In this document: positions 40,737-49,042 of the stretch, piece after piece
How the letters are laid out: every line of letters begins with the position of its first letter
How positions within the stretch are numbered: the stretch's first letter is position 1
Assembly (NCBI GenBank): GCA_039931065.1
Contig: JBDTSP010000007.1
Span: forward strand, 1-64,000
Direction of reading: 5' to 3'
DNA: 64,000 nucleotides
Source of the DNA: CADEED01 sp039931065
Lineage (GTDB): Bacteria; Pseudomonadota; Gammaproteobacteria; Steroidobacterales; Steroidobacteraceae
Notes under the pieces: model-generated
Database searches by the model: none
Told to the model about the DNA's origin: nothing
What the model saw: the letters and a program-made list of their open reading frames with translations, nothing else
Made by a program: the position numbers and the translations under genes

Positions 40737-43127
40737 GTGCGGGATGAACGGGGGATCGATGTTGAAAGCTGCGCTGAGAATACGAGTTCTCCCTTGAGCG
40801 ACCCTACCACCAGTGTCGCTGCCCAGCCCGTGGCGGAAGACGACGGCCCGCTGTCGCCCTGGTGGATTCGCGCGGTGCTTATCGTGATGGTGGTTGGCTT
40901 TGCGGGCTTGATCCTCGTCACGACGCTCTCGTATCGCAATGCGCCGCCGATTCCCGTTCGCGTAGTGGATGAGACGGGTGCGCTGGTGTTCAGCGGCGAA
41001 GAAGTGGGCGAGGGGCAAGCGGTGTTCCTTCGGTACGGCTTGATGGCCAACGGCAGCGTCTGGGGCCATGGCGGATATCTCGGGCCGGATTTCGCGGCCG
41101 CCGCGCTTCATCGCATGGGACTGACTACTGCGGAGGCGATCGCGCGGCAACGCCACGGCCAGCCGCTGAATCGTCTGACCCGCAGCCAGGCCGCCGCCGT
41201 GCAAGCCGAGACGGTGGTGGCGCTGAAGACAAACCGCTACGACGGTGCCACAGGGAGGTTGCAATTCACAACTGCACAGACTGCCGCGTTCGCTCAGGAG
41301 GTCGCGCACTGGCAGAACTACTTCCACGAACCGGCGCGCAACGGCGGATTGAAGGCGGATCTCATTACCGATCCGACCGAACTGCGGCAGTTCACCGCTT
41401 TCGTCACCTGGGCCGCCTGGGCATCGGTGGCGGCGCGGCCGGATGAAACTCACTCATACACTAACAACTTTCCCTACGACCCCAGCGTTGGAAACGTCGC
41501 CACTTCGGGAGCGCTGCTGTGGAGCGCAATCAGCCTGATGATGCTGCTTGCGGGAATCGCCGCGGTGCTGCTCGCCTTCGGCAAATTCGACTACCTGGGC
41601 TGGATCACGCGGGGTCATCATGTCCGGCCGCAATTGTTGCCGGGGCGCGCAAGTGCCGGGCAGCGCGCTCTGGTGAAATTCTTCGTCGTCGTGGCGCTGC
41701 TGCTGCTGGCGCAAGCGTTGGTCGGGGGTGGTGTCGCCCACTACCGGGCCGACCCGGGCAGCTTTTACGGCTTCCAGCTGGAGCGCATTTTCCCCAGCAA
41801 CCTGTTGCGTACCTGGCATCTGCAACTGGCGATCTTCTGGATCGCGACGGCCTACGTGGCCGCGGCGTTGTTCCTTGGACGCTCACTGCGTACGGACGAG
41901 CCCCGCTGGCTGGCGCTCTGTACGCATGTGTTGTTTGGTGCCTTCGCGTTGGTGATCTTCGGCAGCTTGCTCGGTGAGTGGGCGGGTATTTCGCAGCTTT
42001 TGGGGCGTTGGTGGTTCTGGTTCGGGAACCAGGGTTGGGAATACCTCGAGCTGGGCCGGTTATGGCAGATATTGCTGGTGGTGGGACTGATCGCGTGGTT
42101 CGCTCTGCTGTGGTCGCTGGTACGCCCGCGCGCGCTTGCCAATCGCGCCGCCCAGCCGATCGTGAGGATGTTCCTGGTGGCAGCGCTGGCGATTCCGCTG
42201 TTCTACATCCCGGCGATGTTCTTCGGTGCCAAGACTAACTACACGGTGGTCGACACCTGGCGCTTCTGGATAATCCACCTGTGGGTGGAGGGCTTCTTCG
42301 AGTTCTTTGCCACGACCATCGTGGCGCTGACCTTCTTCCAACTCGGCATCACCCGCCGCAACGTCGCGCTGCGAGTCATCTATCTGGATGCCATCCTGTA
42401 CTTTCTCGGCGGGTTGATGGGCACCGGACATCATTGGTACTTCACCGGCCAGACAAACCTCAACATGGCGCTGTCCGCCATGTTCTCCGCGATGGAGGTC
42501 GTGCCGCTTACTCTGCTCACGCTCGACGCCTGGGACTTCGTGCGTACCACCCGTGGAGACCGCGACGCCGCGGGCAAGGCCATCGTGATCCCGCACAAGT
42601 GGGCGTTCTATTTCCTGATGTCCGTGGGGTTCTGGAACTTCGTCGGCGCGGGCATGTTGGGCTTCCTGATCAATCTGCCCATCGTCAGCTATTACGAGGT
42701 GGGCACCTTGCTGACGCCCAACCATGGGCATGCCGCGATGATGGGCGTGTTCGGAATGCTGGCGATCGCCTTGATGGTGTTCGTGCTGCGGCAGACGAGC
42801 AGTGATGCGCGTTGGCCGGGCATCGAGAGGTACATCCGCTGTGCCTTCTGGGGCACGAACGTCGGCTTGGCAATGATGGTCGGGATGAGTCTGTTTCCGG
42901 GTGGTTTGCTCCAGGTCTGGGACGTGCTTCAAAACGGCTACTGGCACGCTCGCAGTCTGGAATACGTCGGCAGCGAGCGATCGCACCTCATCGAGTGGCT
43001 GCGCATGCCGGGTGATGTCGTGTTCATTGTGTTTGGAGCAGTGCCCCTGGTGGTGGCCGCACTGAAGGGTTATTCGGGGTTGTCCGAGGCTGAGGACACT
43101 TCGTCCGACGGGCGCAGCACTACCTGA
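40737..43127 (+). CDS. norB: Quinol-dependent nitric oxide reductase (qNOR)
   Basis: About 796 aa, with an N-terminal extension (GEEVGEGQAVFLRYGLMANG; GHGGYLGPDFAAAALHRMGL) that replaces the cytochrome c subunit of cNOR, followed by a twelve-span heme-copper oxidase domain. LFFLGG-type spans include GTGHHWYFTG and NHGHAAMMGVFGM, carrying heme and Fe(B) histidines, and FSAMEVVPLTLL with the NOR-specific glutamate. Reduces NO to N2O with quinol electrons at the inner membrane; in non-denitrifiers it serves NO detoxification. The start is uncertain: TTG 40719, GTG 40737 or TTG 40794 all lack a good ribosome site. No other denitrification gene is nearby. Confidence 0.93.
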   Translation: MRDERGIDVESCAENTSSPLSDPTTSVAAQPVAEDDGPLSPWWIRAVLIVMVVGFAGLILVTTLSYRNAPPIPVRVVDETGALVFSGEEVGEGQAVFLRYGLMANGSVWGHGGYLGPDFAAAALHRMGLTTAEAIARQRHGQPLNRLTRSQAAAVQAETVVALKTNRYDGATGRLQFTTAQTAAFAQEVAHWQNYFHEPARNGGLKADLITDPTELRQFTAFVTWAAWASVAARPDETHSYTNNFPYDPSVGNVATSGALLWSAISLMMLLAGIAAVLLAFGKFDYLGWITRGHHVRPQLLPGRASAGQRALVKFFVVVALLLLAQALVGGGVAHYRADPGSFYGFQLERIFPSNLLRTWHLQLAIFWIATAYVAAALFLGRSLRTDEPRWLALCTHVLFGAFALVIFGSLLGEWAGISQLLGRWWFWFGNQGWEYLELGRLWQILLVVGLIAWFALLWSLVRPRALANRAAQPIVRMFLVAALAIPLFYIPAMFFGAKTNYTVVDTWRFWIIHLWVEGFFEFFATTIVALTFFQLGITRRNVALRVIYLDAILYFLGGLMGTGHHWYFTGQTNLNMALSAMFSAMEVVPLTLLTLDAWDFVRTTRGDRDAAGKAIVIPHKWAFYFLMSVGFWNFVGAGMLGFLINLPIVSYYEVGTLLTPNHGHAAMMGVFGMLAIALMVFVLRQTSSDARWPGIERYIRCAFWGTNVGLAMMVGMSLFPGGLLQVWDVLQNGYWHARSLEYVGSERSHLIEWLRMPGDVVFIVFGAVPLVVAALKGYSGLSEAEDTSSDGRSTT

Positions 43128-43191
43128 TTGATGTCACGGCATGCCAGCGTGCTCCGACAGAACCAGACGGCTGGGCTCATAGAATCGTGAT

Positions 43192-43917
43192 GTGCCTTCG
43201 AAGACTTACATCGGGACCGCCGGATGGAGCATTCCCCGTGCGGAGCGGCCTCGCTTTCCTTCCGGCGAATCGCACCTCGCGCGTTATGCGGAGGTACTTC
43301 CCGCGGTCGAGGTCAACTCCACCTTCTATCGCTCACATCGCGCCGCGACTTTCGAGCGGTGGGCGGCGAGTGTGCCACGTGCGTTCCGCTTCTCCATCAA
43401 GGTTCCGCGCACGATCACGCACGACCAACGACTCGCGGGCAGTGCGAAGCTGCTTGCAGAATTGCTCTCGGAGATTGCGCCCATGGGCCCGCGGGTTGGC
43501 TGCCTGCTCGTGCAACTGGCGCCCAGCCATGCCTTCGACGCGCGCGTTGCGCGTGCCTTCTTCACCGTGTTGCGAAGACGATTCGATCGCGGCATCGCGC
43601 TCGAGCCGAGACATGCGAGCTGGTTTGAGACCCGCGCCGACCGACTTCTGACTGACTTCGAAGTCGCGCGCGTCGCTGCCGACCCGCCGCGATTCGAACG
43701 CGGAGGCGAACCTGGCGGATGGCGCGGACTCGCGTACTACAGGCTTCACGGCTCTCCGCGGACTTACTACTCATCTTACGGAGACGACTATCTGGATGCG
43801 CTCGTGGGAAAGCTGCGGGACTTGCGGCGCCGCCGCATTCCGGCGTGGTGCATCTTCGACAACACGGCGCTCGGTGCGGCGACGGCCAACGCGTTATCGG
43901 TGAACGAGCGTCTCTAG
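43192..43917 (+). CDS. DUF72 (YecE-like) protein
   Basis: 241 aa. TYIGTAGWSIPR at the start, LARYAEVLPAVEVNSTFYRS, FRFSIKVPRTITHD, LVQLAPSH, IALEPRHASW and YYRLHGSPRTYYSSY are the landmark blocks of the DUF72 TIM-barrel family. Its biochemical role is unknown, although some members are linked to Fe-S or RNA-related functions. GTG 43192 is used because family members start a few residues before YIGTAGW. It runs convergently into the small membrane protein gene, with 4 nt between the stops. The fold is complete, with the expected length of ~240 aa. Confidence 0.92.
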   Translation: MPSKTYIGTAGWSIPRAERPRFPSGESHLARYAEVLPAVEVNSTFYRSHRAATFERWAASVPRAFRFSIKVPRTITHDQRLAGSAKLLAELLSEIAPMGPRVGCLLVQLAPSHAFDARVARAFFTVLRRRFDRGIALEPRHASWFETRADRLLTDFEVARVAADPPRFERGGEPGGWRGLAYYRLHGSPRTYYSSYGDDYLDALVGKLRDLRRRRIPAWCIFDNTALGAATANALSVNERL

Positions 43918-43921
43918 TCCT

Positions 43922-44275
43922 TCACTCTTCAGAAACCTTGTGGATGGGTTTCCTGGCCGTGGCGTCACCCGTGGGTGCGACGCTCGCAAGATCGTGTGCG
44001 AGCCGGTGCTCGCACGTTTTGAAGACGACATACGCGGCCATGCTGAGATAGCCGGTGAGGACGAGCTCGGCGAGCTGCAGCGCGGCGCCGTCCATAACCG
44101 CCTGCCAGCCGTAGATGGAGATGAGCCGAGTATTGGCGCTGAACAACATCACGATGTTGTACGTGCCCGCGCCGAAGACGAAGAAGGCGAGTCCCATGAC
44201 GAGGAACGTCAGCCAGCGGCGCGACAGCACGATGCGATGGAACCAGCGTTTCAACATGATGTGCCACAGTGTCAC
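43922..44275 (-). CDS. Small two-span membrane protein
   Basis: 117 aa. The basic N-terminus MLKRWFHRIVLSRRWLTF is followed by a first span (LVMGLAFFVFGAGTYNIVML) and a second (LQLAELVLTGYLSMAAYVVF), and ends in a polar tail. The layout suggests a DUF2061-like or uncharacterised inner-membrane protein. The ATG at 44275 gives MTLWHIM; an internal ATG (MLKRW) is equally possible. It follows the MFS gene on the same strand after a ~63-nt gap and may be cotranscribed with it. No function can be assigned. Confidence 0.75.
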   Translation of the reverse strand: MTLWHIMLKRWFHRIVLSRRWLTFLVMGLAFFVFGAGTYNIVMLFSANTRLISIYGWQAVMDGAALQLAELVLTGYLSMAAYVVFKTCEHRLAHDLASVAPTGDATARKPIHKVSEE

Positions 44276-44338
44276 AGACGCGAGAGGTTGAGGCCAGCCG
44301 AGCGGCGTCCGGATGAATGTGCCGCGTACCAGGCTCGC

Positions 44339-45583
44339 TCAGGCTGGTTCCGTCGCGGGCGCCGCGATCCCCCGCTGAATCCGCCACAGCAGGAAACATG
44401 CCGTCAGCGACGTCGCAACCACGACGTAGCCGGCCACCTCGTAGTGATGGATCCGCCCATCTGCGCCTTGCTGGATGATGTGCCCTGCGACCAGCGACGC
44501 GATCCCGCCCGCCAGCTGGGAAATCGACGCGTTGATCGCGTTGAACGAGCCGCGCTGCGTTTGGGCCGGCACCTGCGACATCAACGCCTGGAACGGAATC
44601 ATGCGCGAGAAGATGCCGATGAACATCACGACGTTGATCACGGTCACGACGATCAGTGTCGAGGTACTCAGGTTGGTGTAGATCAATACCATGACGATGG
44701 TCAGCGCAGTTCCGACATAGAACACGCGCAGCTTGCCGAGCGCATCGGCGAGTTTTCCGACGATCGGACCCACGAAGATCGTCGTAATCCCGGTCACCAG
44801 ATAGATGATGGGCAGGTCGTGGAGCGATATCCCGAGGTTGTTGACCGTAAAGGCACTGCTGAACGGCATCAACATGAATCCGCCGGTCGCCAGGAACAAC
44901 ACCGACACGAACGACAGCAGGTAGCGAGGCTCGGTCACGGTGTGGCGCAGATGGTTGAAGGCACTGTGTTCCTGCGGCGTTTTCAAATGATCTGCAACCG
45001 GTTTCATCTGCCAGGCGATGAGCACACCGGCAAGCAGACCGAGCGCGGCCAAGGCGAGAAACGGCACGTGCCAATTCCACTGGTTGGACAGATAGATGCC
45101 GATCGGGATGCCGAGGACCTGGCTGGCGGCGAATGCCGTCTGAATGAATCCCATCACGCGGCCGCGCATCTGCGGCGGAAACAGGTCTGTCGCGATCGCG
45201 AGGACCACCGAACCGATGACGCCGCCGAACAATCCCGTGACGACTCGCGCCAGCAGCAGCGACTCGAATCTTTGCGCGAGACCGCACCACAATGTGCCGA
45301 CGATGAAGCCTGCGTAGAAAAACAGCAGGAGCTTCTTGCGATCGAAGCGGTCGGCGAATCCCGCGGTCAACAGACCCGACACGCCCGCGGCGAACGCGTA
45401 GGCCGAGACGACCGTGCCGAACTGCGCCGGTGAGATCGAGAGCGACGGGAGGATTACGGCGCCGAGCGGCGACATCAGCATGAAGTCGAGGATCACGGCG
45501 AACTGCAGGAACGCCAGTATTCCGATGACCACTTTCTGGTAGCGGGAAAATGACGTGGAGACGGAGGAGGGTGGGGTATCCAT
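44339..45583 (-). CDS. Major facilitator superfamily transporter
   Basis: 414 aa with twelve predicted spans. The loop 2-3 motif A is GFADRFDRKKLLLFFYAGF; TM4-5 has LLLARVVTGLFGGVIGSVVL, and the second-half loop repeats GPIVGKLADALGKLRVFYVG. The central cytoplasmic loop (MKPVADHLKTPQEHSAFNHL) is basic. This is a drug/metabolite:H+ antiporter-like MFS permease of the inner membrane; its substrate cannot be predicted. The promoter should lie in the 130-nt gap shared with the divergent GH43 gene. Two long frames cover the same DNA (43965-45806 - and 43940-45433 +) but are shadows of this gene. Confidence 0.92.
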   Translation of the reverse strand: MDTPPSSVSTSFSRYQKVVIGILAFLQFAVILDFMLMSPLGAVILPSLSISPAQFGTVVSAYAFAAGVSGLLTAGFADRFDRKKLLLFFYAGFIVGTLWCGLAQRFESLLLARVVTGLFGGVIGSVVLAIATDLFPPQMRGRVMGFIQTAFAASQVLGIPIGIYLSNQWNWHVPFLALAALGLLAGVLIAWQMKPVADHLKTPQEHSAFNHLRHTVTEPRYLLSFVSVLFLATGGFMLMPFSSAFTVNNLGISLHDLPIIYLVTGITTIFVGPIVGKLADALGKLRVFYVGTALTIVMVLIYTNLSTSTLIVVTVINVVMFIGIFSRMIPFQALMSQVPAQTQRGSFNAINASISQLAGGIASLVAGHIIQQGADGRIHHYEVAGYVVVATSLTACFLLWRIQRGIAAPATEPA

Positions 45584-45715
45584 GGGCGCGCACCCTACCT
45601 GCTGGCCGCCACACTGTCCTCCACCGAATGAGGCAGTTTATTTTTCGGATGCGGGGACTATGATACGAGTGCGAAATCCCACGGGTTTTCCACCCAATCA
45701 CTCTTTGGATGGACC

Positions 45716-47566
45716 ATGGCGCGAAACCTCGCAGTGTCTTTCGTGGCTCTATTCGGATTCGTGGCGAGCGCGCTTGCCGCCGACCGTTACCCGCGAACAT
45801 ATGCAAATCCGGTCGACGTCGACTACCGCTACAACTTCGAGCAGGTCAACGAACGGATCTCATATCGCACGGGGGCCGACCCTGTCATCGTGCGGCACAA
45901 GGACGCGTACTACCTGTTCATGACTCTGGCGGACGGCTATTGGCGCTCCACCAATCTGCTCGATTGGACCTTCATCGCTCCGAGCCGCTGGCCACTCGTG
46001 AGCATCGTCGCGCCGGCTGTGATTTCGGATGGCGACCGACTGATACTGATGCCCTCGACCACGATCCCGGAGCCGGTGCTGGTGTCGCGCGATCCGGCGC
46101 ATGGCCAGCTCGATTTTCTGACTCGCCGCATGCCGGAGCTGCCCGGCGCGGTGTTCGGGAAAGCGGAAAGTAGTTTGGGCTCCTGGCATCAGGGAGACCC
46201 GCAACCCGATCATGTTCAACCGGGGCCATGGGATCCCGCGCTGTTCAAGGACGACGACGGCCGCTGGTATCTGTATTGGGGCTCCTCGAACACGTTCCCG
46301 CTTTACGGCATCGAGCTCGACCTGCGCGACGCTGAGGCGCAACAGCTTGTTCGTTATGTCGGCAAGCCTCGCGCGTTGATCCAGCTCGAGCCTGCGCAAC
46401 ACGGCTGGGAACGGTTCGGGCCGGATCACACGGGCGAGGGACGGCCGACGTACGTCGAAGGCGCATGGATGACCAAGCACGACGGGCGTTACTACCTGCA
46501 ATACGGCGCGCCCGGCACGGAGTACAACGTCTACGCCACCGGCACATACGTCTCTAACAACCCGCTCGGGCCATTCGAATACGCGCCTTACAACCCCGTG
46601 GGCTACAAACCCGGCGGTTTTGTTCACGGCGCAGGACACGGCAACACTTTTCAGGACGAGTACGGCAACTGGTGGAACACCGGAACTCCGTGGCTAGGCA
46701 ACAACTGGAACTTCGAGCGTCGTATCGCCCTGTTTCCCGCCGCATTCAGCGAAGACGGACAGATGAGCGTCAACACGCGGTTCGCCGACTTTCCGCGCTA
46801 CATGCCGACCGGCAAGGTCGCGGATCCGGAAAAGCTGTTCACTGGCTGGATGTTGCTGTCGTACCGCAAACAGGCCGGCGCATCTTCGGTGTCGGGTGAA
46901 TTCAGCGCCGGCCGCGTCACCGATGAGGATCCGCGTACTTTCTGGGTTGCGGCCTCGAGTGAACCGGGACAAACACTGACCGTGGATCTCGGTGCGAAGA
47001 AGACGCTGCGTGCCGTGCAGGTCAATTTCGCCGACTATCTATCGGGCCGTTATGGCGATGCGCCGGACATCTACACGGAATTCAGGCTCGAGTGGTCGTT
47101 GGACGGCAAGCTGTGGCAACCGCTCGCTTCCACGGGACCCGAACGGCGCGATCGCCCCAATGCATATTTTCAGCTGCCTTCACCCGTGCATGCCCGCTAT
47201 GTGCGCTACGTGCATGGGCATGTTGGCGCCACGCACCTGGCGATCAGCGATCTGCGCGTGTTCGGCGACGCCGGCGGGCCCGCGCCCCGTGCGCCTGCCA
47301 ACGTAAAAGCCGCGCGCGCCGAAGATCGGAGGATGGTGACCGTCAGCTGGCTGCGGGTGCCCGGAGCGGTCGGGTACAACGTGCGCTGGGGCGTCGCGCC
47401 AGATCGTTTGAACCTGTGTTACCAGGTTTTCGCCCGTCCTTTGACTAATGGCGGGACCACGCTCGATTTGCGCGCGCTCAGTATCGGTGTCGACTATCAC
47501 GTCGCGGTGGAAGCGTTCAACGAGAACGGCGTATCGCCGCTCAGCAAAGTGGTCGCCACCCACTGA
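45716..47566 (+). CDS. Secreted GH43-like glycosidase with CBM32 and FN3 domains
   Basis: 616 aa. Signal peptide MARNLAVSFVALFGFVASAL ending ALAA. Residues ~30-370 form a five-bladed GH43/GH117-type propeller, with GADPVIVRHKDAYYLFMT (first catalytic Asp), GPWDPALFKDDDGRWYLYWG (second acidic residue) and YVEGAWMTKHDGRYYLQYG (catalytic Glu). Residues ~385-520 are an F5/8-type C (CBM32) domain, including VDLGAKKTLRAVQVNF and ARYVRYVHGHVGATHLAISD. Residues ~525-612 are an FN3 domain. It would act outside the cytoplasm on plant or microbial polysaccharide. It sits directly upstream of operon B and is divergent from the MFS gene. Confidence 0.88.
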   Translation: MARNLAVSFVALFGFVASALAADRYPRTYANPVDVDYRYNFEQVNERISYRTGADPVIVRHKDAYYLFMTLADGYWRSTNLLDWTFIAPSRWPLVSIVAPAVISDGDRLILMPSTTIPEPVLVSRDPAHGQLDFLTRRMPELPGAVFGKAESSLGSWHQGDPQPDHVQPGPWDPALFKDDDGRWYLYWGSSNTFPLYGIELDLRDAEAQQLVRYVGKPRALIQLEPAQHGWERFGPDHTGEGRPTYVEGAWMTKHDGRYYLQYGAPGTEYNVYATGTYVSNNPLGPFEYAPYNPVGYKPGGFVHGAGHGNTFQDEYGNWWNTGTPWLGNNWNFERRIALFPAAFSEDGQMSVNTRFADFPRYMPTGKVADPEKLFTGWMLLSYRKQAGASSVSGEFSAGRVTDEDPRTFWVAASSEPGQTLTVDLGAKKTLRAVQVNFADYLSGRYGDAPDIYTEFRLEWSLDGKLWQPLASTGPERRDRPNAYFQLPSPVHARYVRYVHGHVGATHLAISDLRVFGDAGGPAPRAPANVKAARAEDRRMVTVSWLRVPGAVGYNVRWGVAPDRLNLCYQVFARPLTNGGTTLDLRALSIGVDYHVAVEAFNENGVSPLSKVVATH

Positions 47567-47642
47567 CGATGTGCCGCCCCCGGCTCACTGGCCATCGACA
47601 GCGGGCTGTTCACACTCGTAAGTAGTTTGCTTGCGAGAGGGA

Positions 47643-47694
47643 TTGACAGCCGCCCGCAGATTGTATCAGTGTACCCATACAGTTGAACTGATAC
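47643..47694 (+). promoter_or_regulatory. Promoter and putative GntR operator of operon B
   Basis: -35 TTGACA is at 47643-47648. TGTACCCATACA (47670-47681) corresponds to the operon A operator with one substitution, starting 22 nt after the -35 (21 in operon A). It is nested in a perfect outer inverted repeat GTATCAGT...ACTGATAC (47663-47670 and 47687-47694). The GntR start codon follows 18 nt later. Confidence 0.65.
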
Positions 47695-47711
47695 GGCCGA
47701 GCCTGACCACT

Positions 47712-48134
47712 GTGGATATTGCGATCAACCTCAACGATGGCGTGCCGATCTATCGGCAAATCGTCAACCAAGTCAGTTACTTGGTTGCGTCCGGTCTGCT
47801 TAGGCCGGGCGAAGAGCTGCCGCCCATTCGCACGCTGGCGCTGCAGCTCAAGGTCACGCCAAACACGATCGTGAAGGCATACGGTGACCTGGAAATCTCG
47901 GGAGTCATTCAGAAACGCCGCGGCTCGGGGACCTTCGTTTCGGAGGGGCGTCCGCAAATTGCGCTGCGGGAGCGGCGCCGTGTGATTGCGCAGCGCATCG
48001 ATGCGCTGCTGGCCGAAGCGCATCAGTTGAACTTCACCGCAGACGACGTTCTCCGGATGGTCCGGGAACGTAAAGCGGCGATGGACGAGACCACCGCTGA
48101 ACCCACGGAAGCAAAGAGAGAAGGGGAGAGATAG
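47712..48134 (+). CDS. GntR-family regulator, YtrA-like (operon B)
   Basis: 140 aa and clearly paralogous to the protein at 20303: same VPIYRQIVNQ start, VTPNTIVKAYGDLEISG recognition helix, RGSGTFVS wing and QRIDALLAEAHQLNFTAD tail. GTG 47712 is chosen because it aligns with operon A and because the longer frame (from 47631) would run through the promoter and operator. A probable autorepressor of the following transporter genes. Since both regulators face nearly the same operator, cross-regulation between the two operons is likely, but this is inference. Confidence 0.93.
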   Translation: MDIAINLNDGVPIYRQIVNQVSYLVASGLLRPGEELPPIRTLALQLKVTPNTIVKAYGDLEISGVIQKRRGSGTFVSEGRPQIALRERRRVIAQRIDALLAEAHQLNFTADDVLRMVRERKAAMDETTAEPTEAKREGER

Positions 48135-48136
48135 GA

Positions 48137-49042
48137 ATGGAACTGCCCGTTGTCGAGGTCAACAACCTCTCGCGATCGTTCGCGCACAAGCCCGCTCTCG
48201 ACGGCGTGTCGTTCCACGCCACCGCGGGCCAGGTCTACGGCCTCGTGGGCGCAAACGGCGCGGGCAAGACCACGCTCCTCAAGCACCTGCTCGGCCTCTT
48301 GCGCGCCACTGCTGGTTCAGTGCGCGTGTTCGGGCTCGATCCGGTTCGCGACCCGGTCGGCGTGCTGAGTCGCGTGGGCTATCTATCCGAGGAACGCGAA
48401 TTGCCCGAATGGATGCGCATCGACGAACTGATGAGCTACACGCAGGCCTACCATCCAACCTGGGATGCGGCGTACGCACGCGAGTTGCTGGAGACCTTTG
48501 CGCTCGATCCGGCGAAAAAGATCAAGGAGCTCTCGAAAGGCATGCGCGCGCAGGCCGGTCTGATCGCGGCGGTGGCCCATCGTCCCGAGTTGCTGATTCT
48601 CGACGAGCCATCTTCCGGTCTCGACGTCGTGGTACGTCGCGACATCCTCGATGCGGTCGTTCGCGCCGTGGCCGATGACGGGCGCACGGTGATTTTCTCG
48701 TCGCACCTGCTCGACGAGGTGGAGCGGATGTCGGACCACGTGACATTGATGCACCAGGGGCGCGTGGCACTGAGCGGGGTACTCGACGACGTGCGCAGTG
48801 ACTATCAGCGCAGCCGCGTGCGTTTCGCGGAGCACTTCGATCAACCGCCCGTCCTCGAGACCGCGCTGCTGATGGAAGGCGGTGGCCGCGCATGGAGCGT
48901 CGTGCACAGCGGATCGCCCGAGCGGTTCCGTCATTCGGTCATTGCGCGCGGCGGTGAGGTGGTCGAGTCGCGCGACGCGACGCTCGAAGAAATCTTCCTG
49001 GCGCGCGCCGGCCGCAGCCAGCCGCAGGCGGAGGCGGCATGA
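48137..49042 (+). CDS. ABC transporter ATP-binding protein (operon B)
   Basis: 301 aa, the same length as its paralogue at 20722. Walker A GANGAGKTT, signature LSKGMRAQAG, Walker B LLILDEPSSGLD, switch IFSSHLLDE. The C-terminal region VVESRDATLEEIFLARAG is shared with operon A. It starts 2 nt after the regulator stop, behind a GGGGAGA ribosome site, and overlaps the permease by ATGA. It would energise the next-gene permease. Confidence 0.95.
   Translation: MELPVVEVNNLSRSFAHKPALDGVSFHATAGQVYGLVGANGAGKTTLLKHLLGLLRATAGSVRVFGLDPVRDPVGVLSRVGYLSEERELPEWMRIDELMSYTQAYHPTWDAAYARELLETFALDPAKKIKELSKGMRAQAGLIAAVAHRPELLILDEPSSGLDVVVRRDILDAVVRAVADDGRTVIFSSHLLDEVERMSDHVTLMHQGRVALSGVLDDVRSDYQRSRVRFAEHFDQPPVLETALLMEGGGRAWSVVHSGSPERFRHSVIARGGEVVESRDATLEEIFLARAGRSQPQAEAA

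Noticed and set aside
43940..45433. 497-aa plus-strand open frame
   Set aside because: Antisense shadow of the MFS gene; Arg/Glu/Asp/His-rich with no recognisable motif.
45685..45700. Fourth copy of the repeat family (TTTTCCACCCAAT)
   Set aside because: Only a short partial match, without the hairpin or left end; likely coincidence.
43965..45806. 613-aa minus-strand open frame
   Set aside because: Overlaps the MFS and small membrane protein genes on the same strand in another frame. Arg-rich composition with no domain; a GC-driven shadow.
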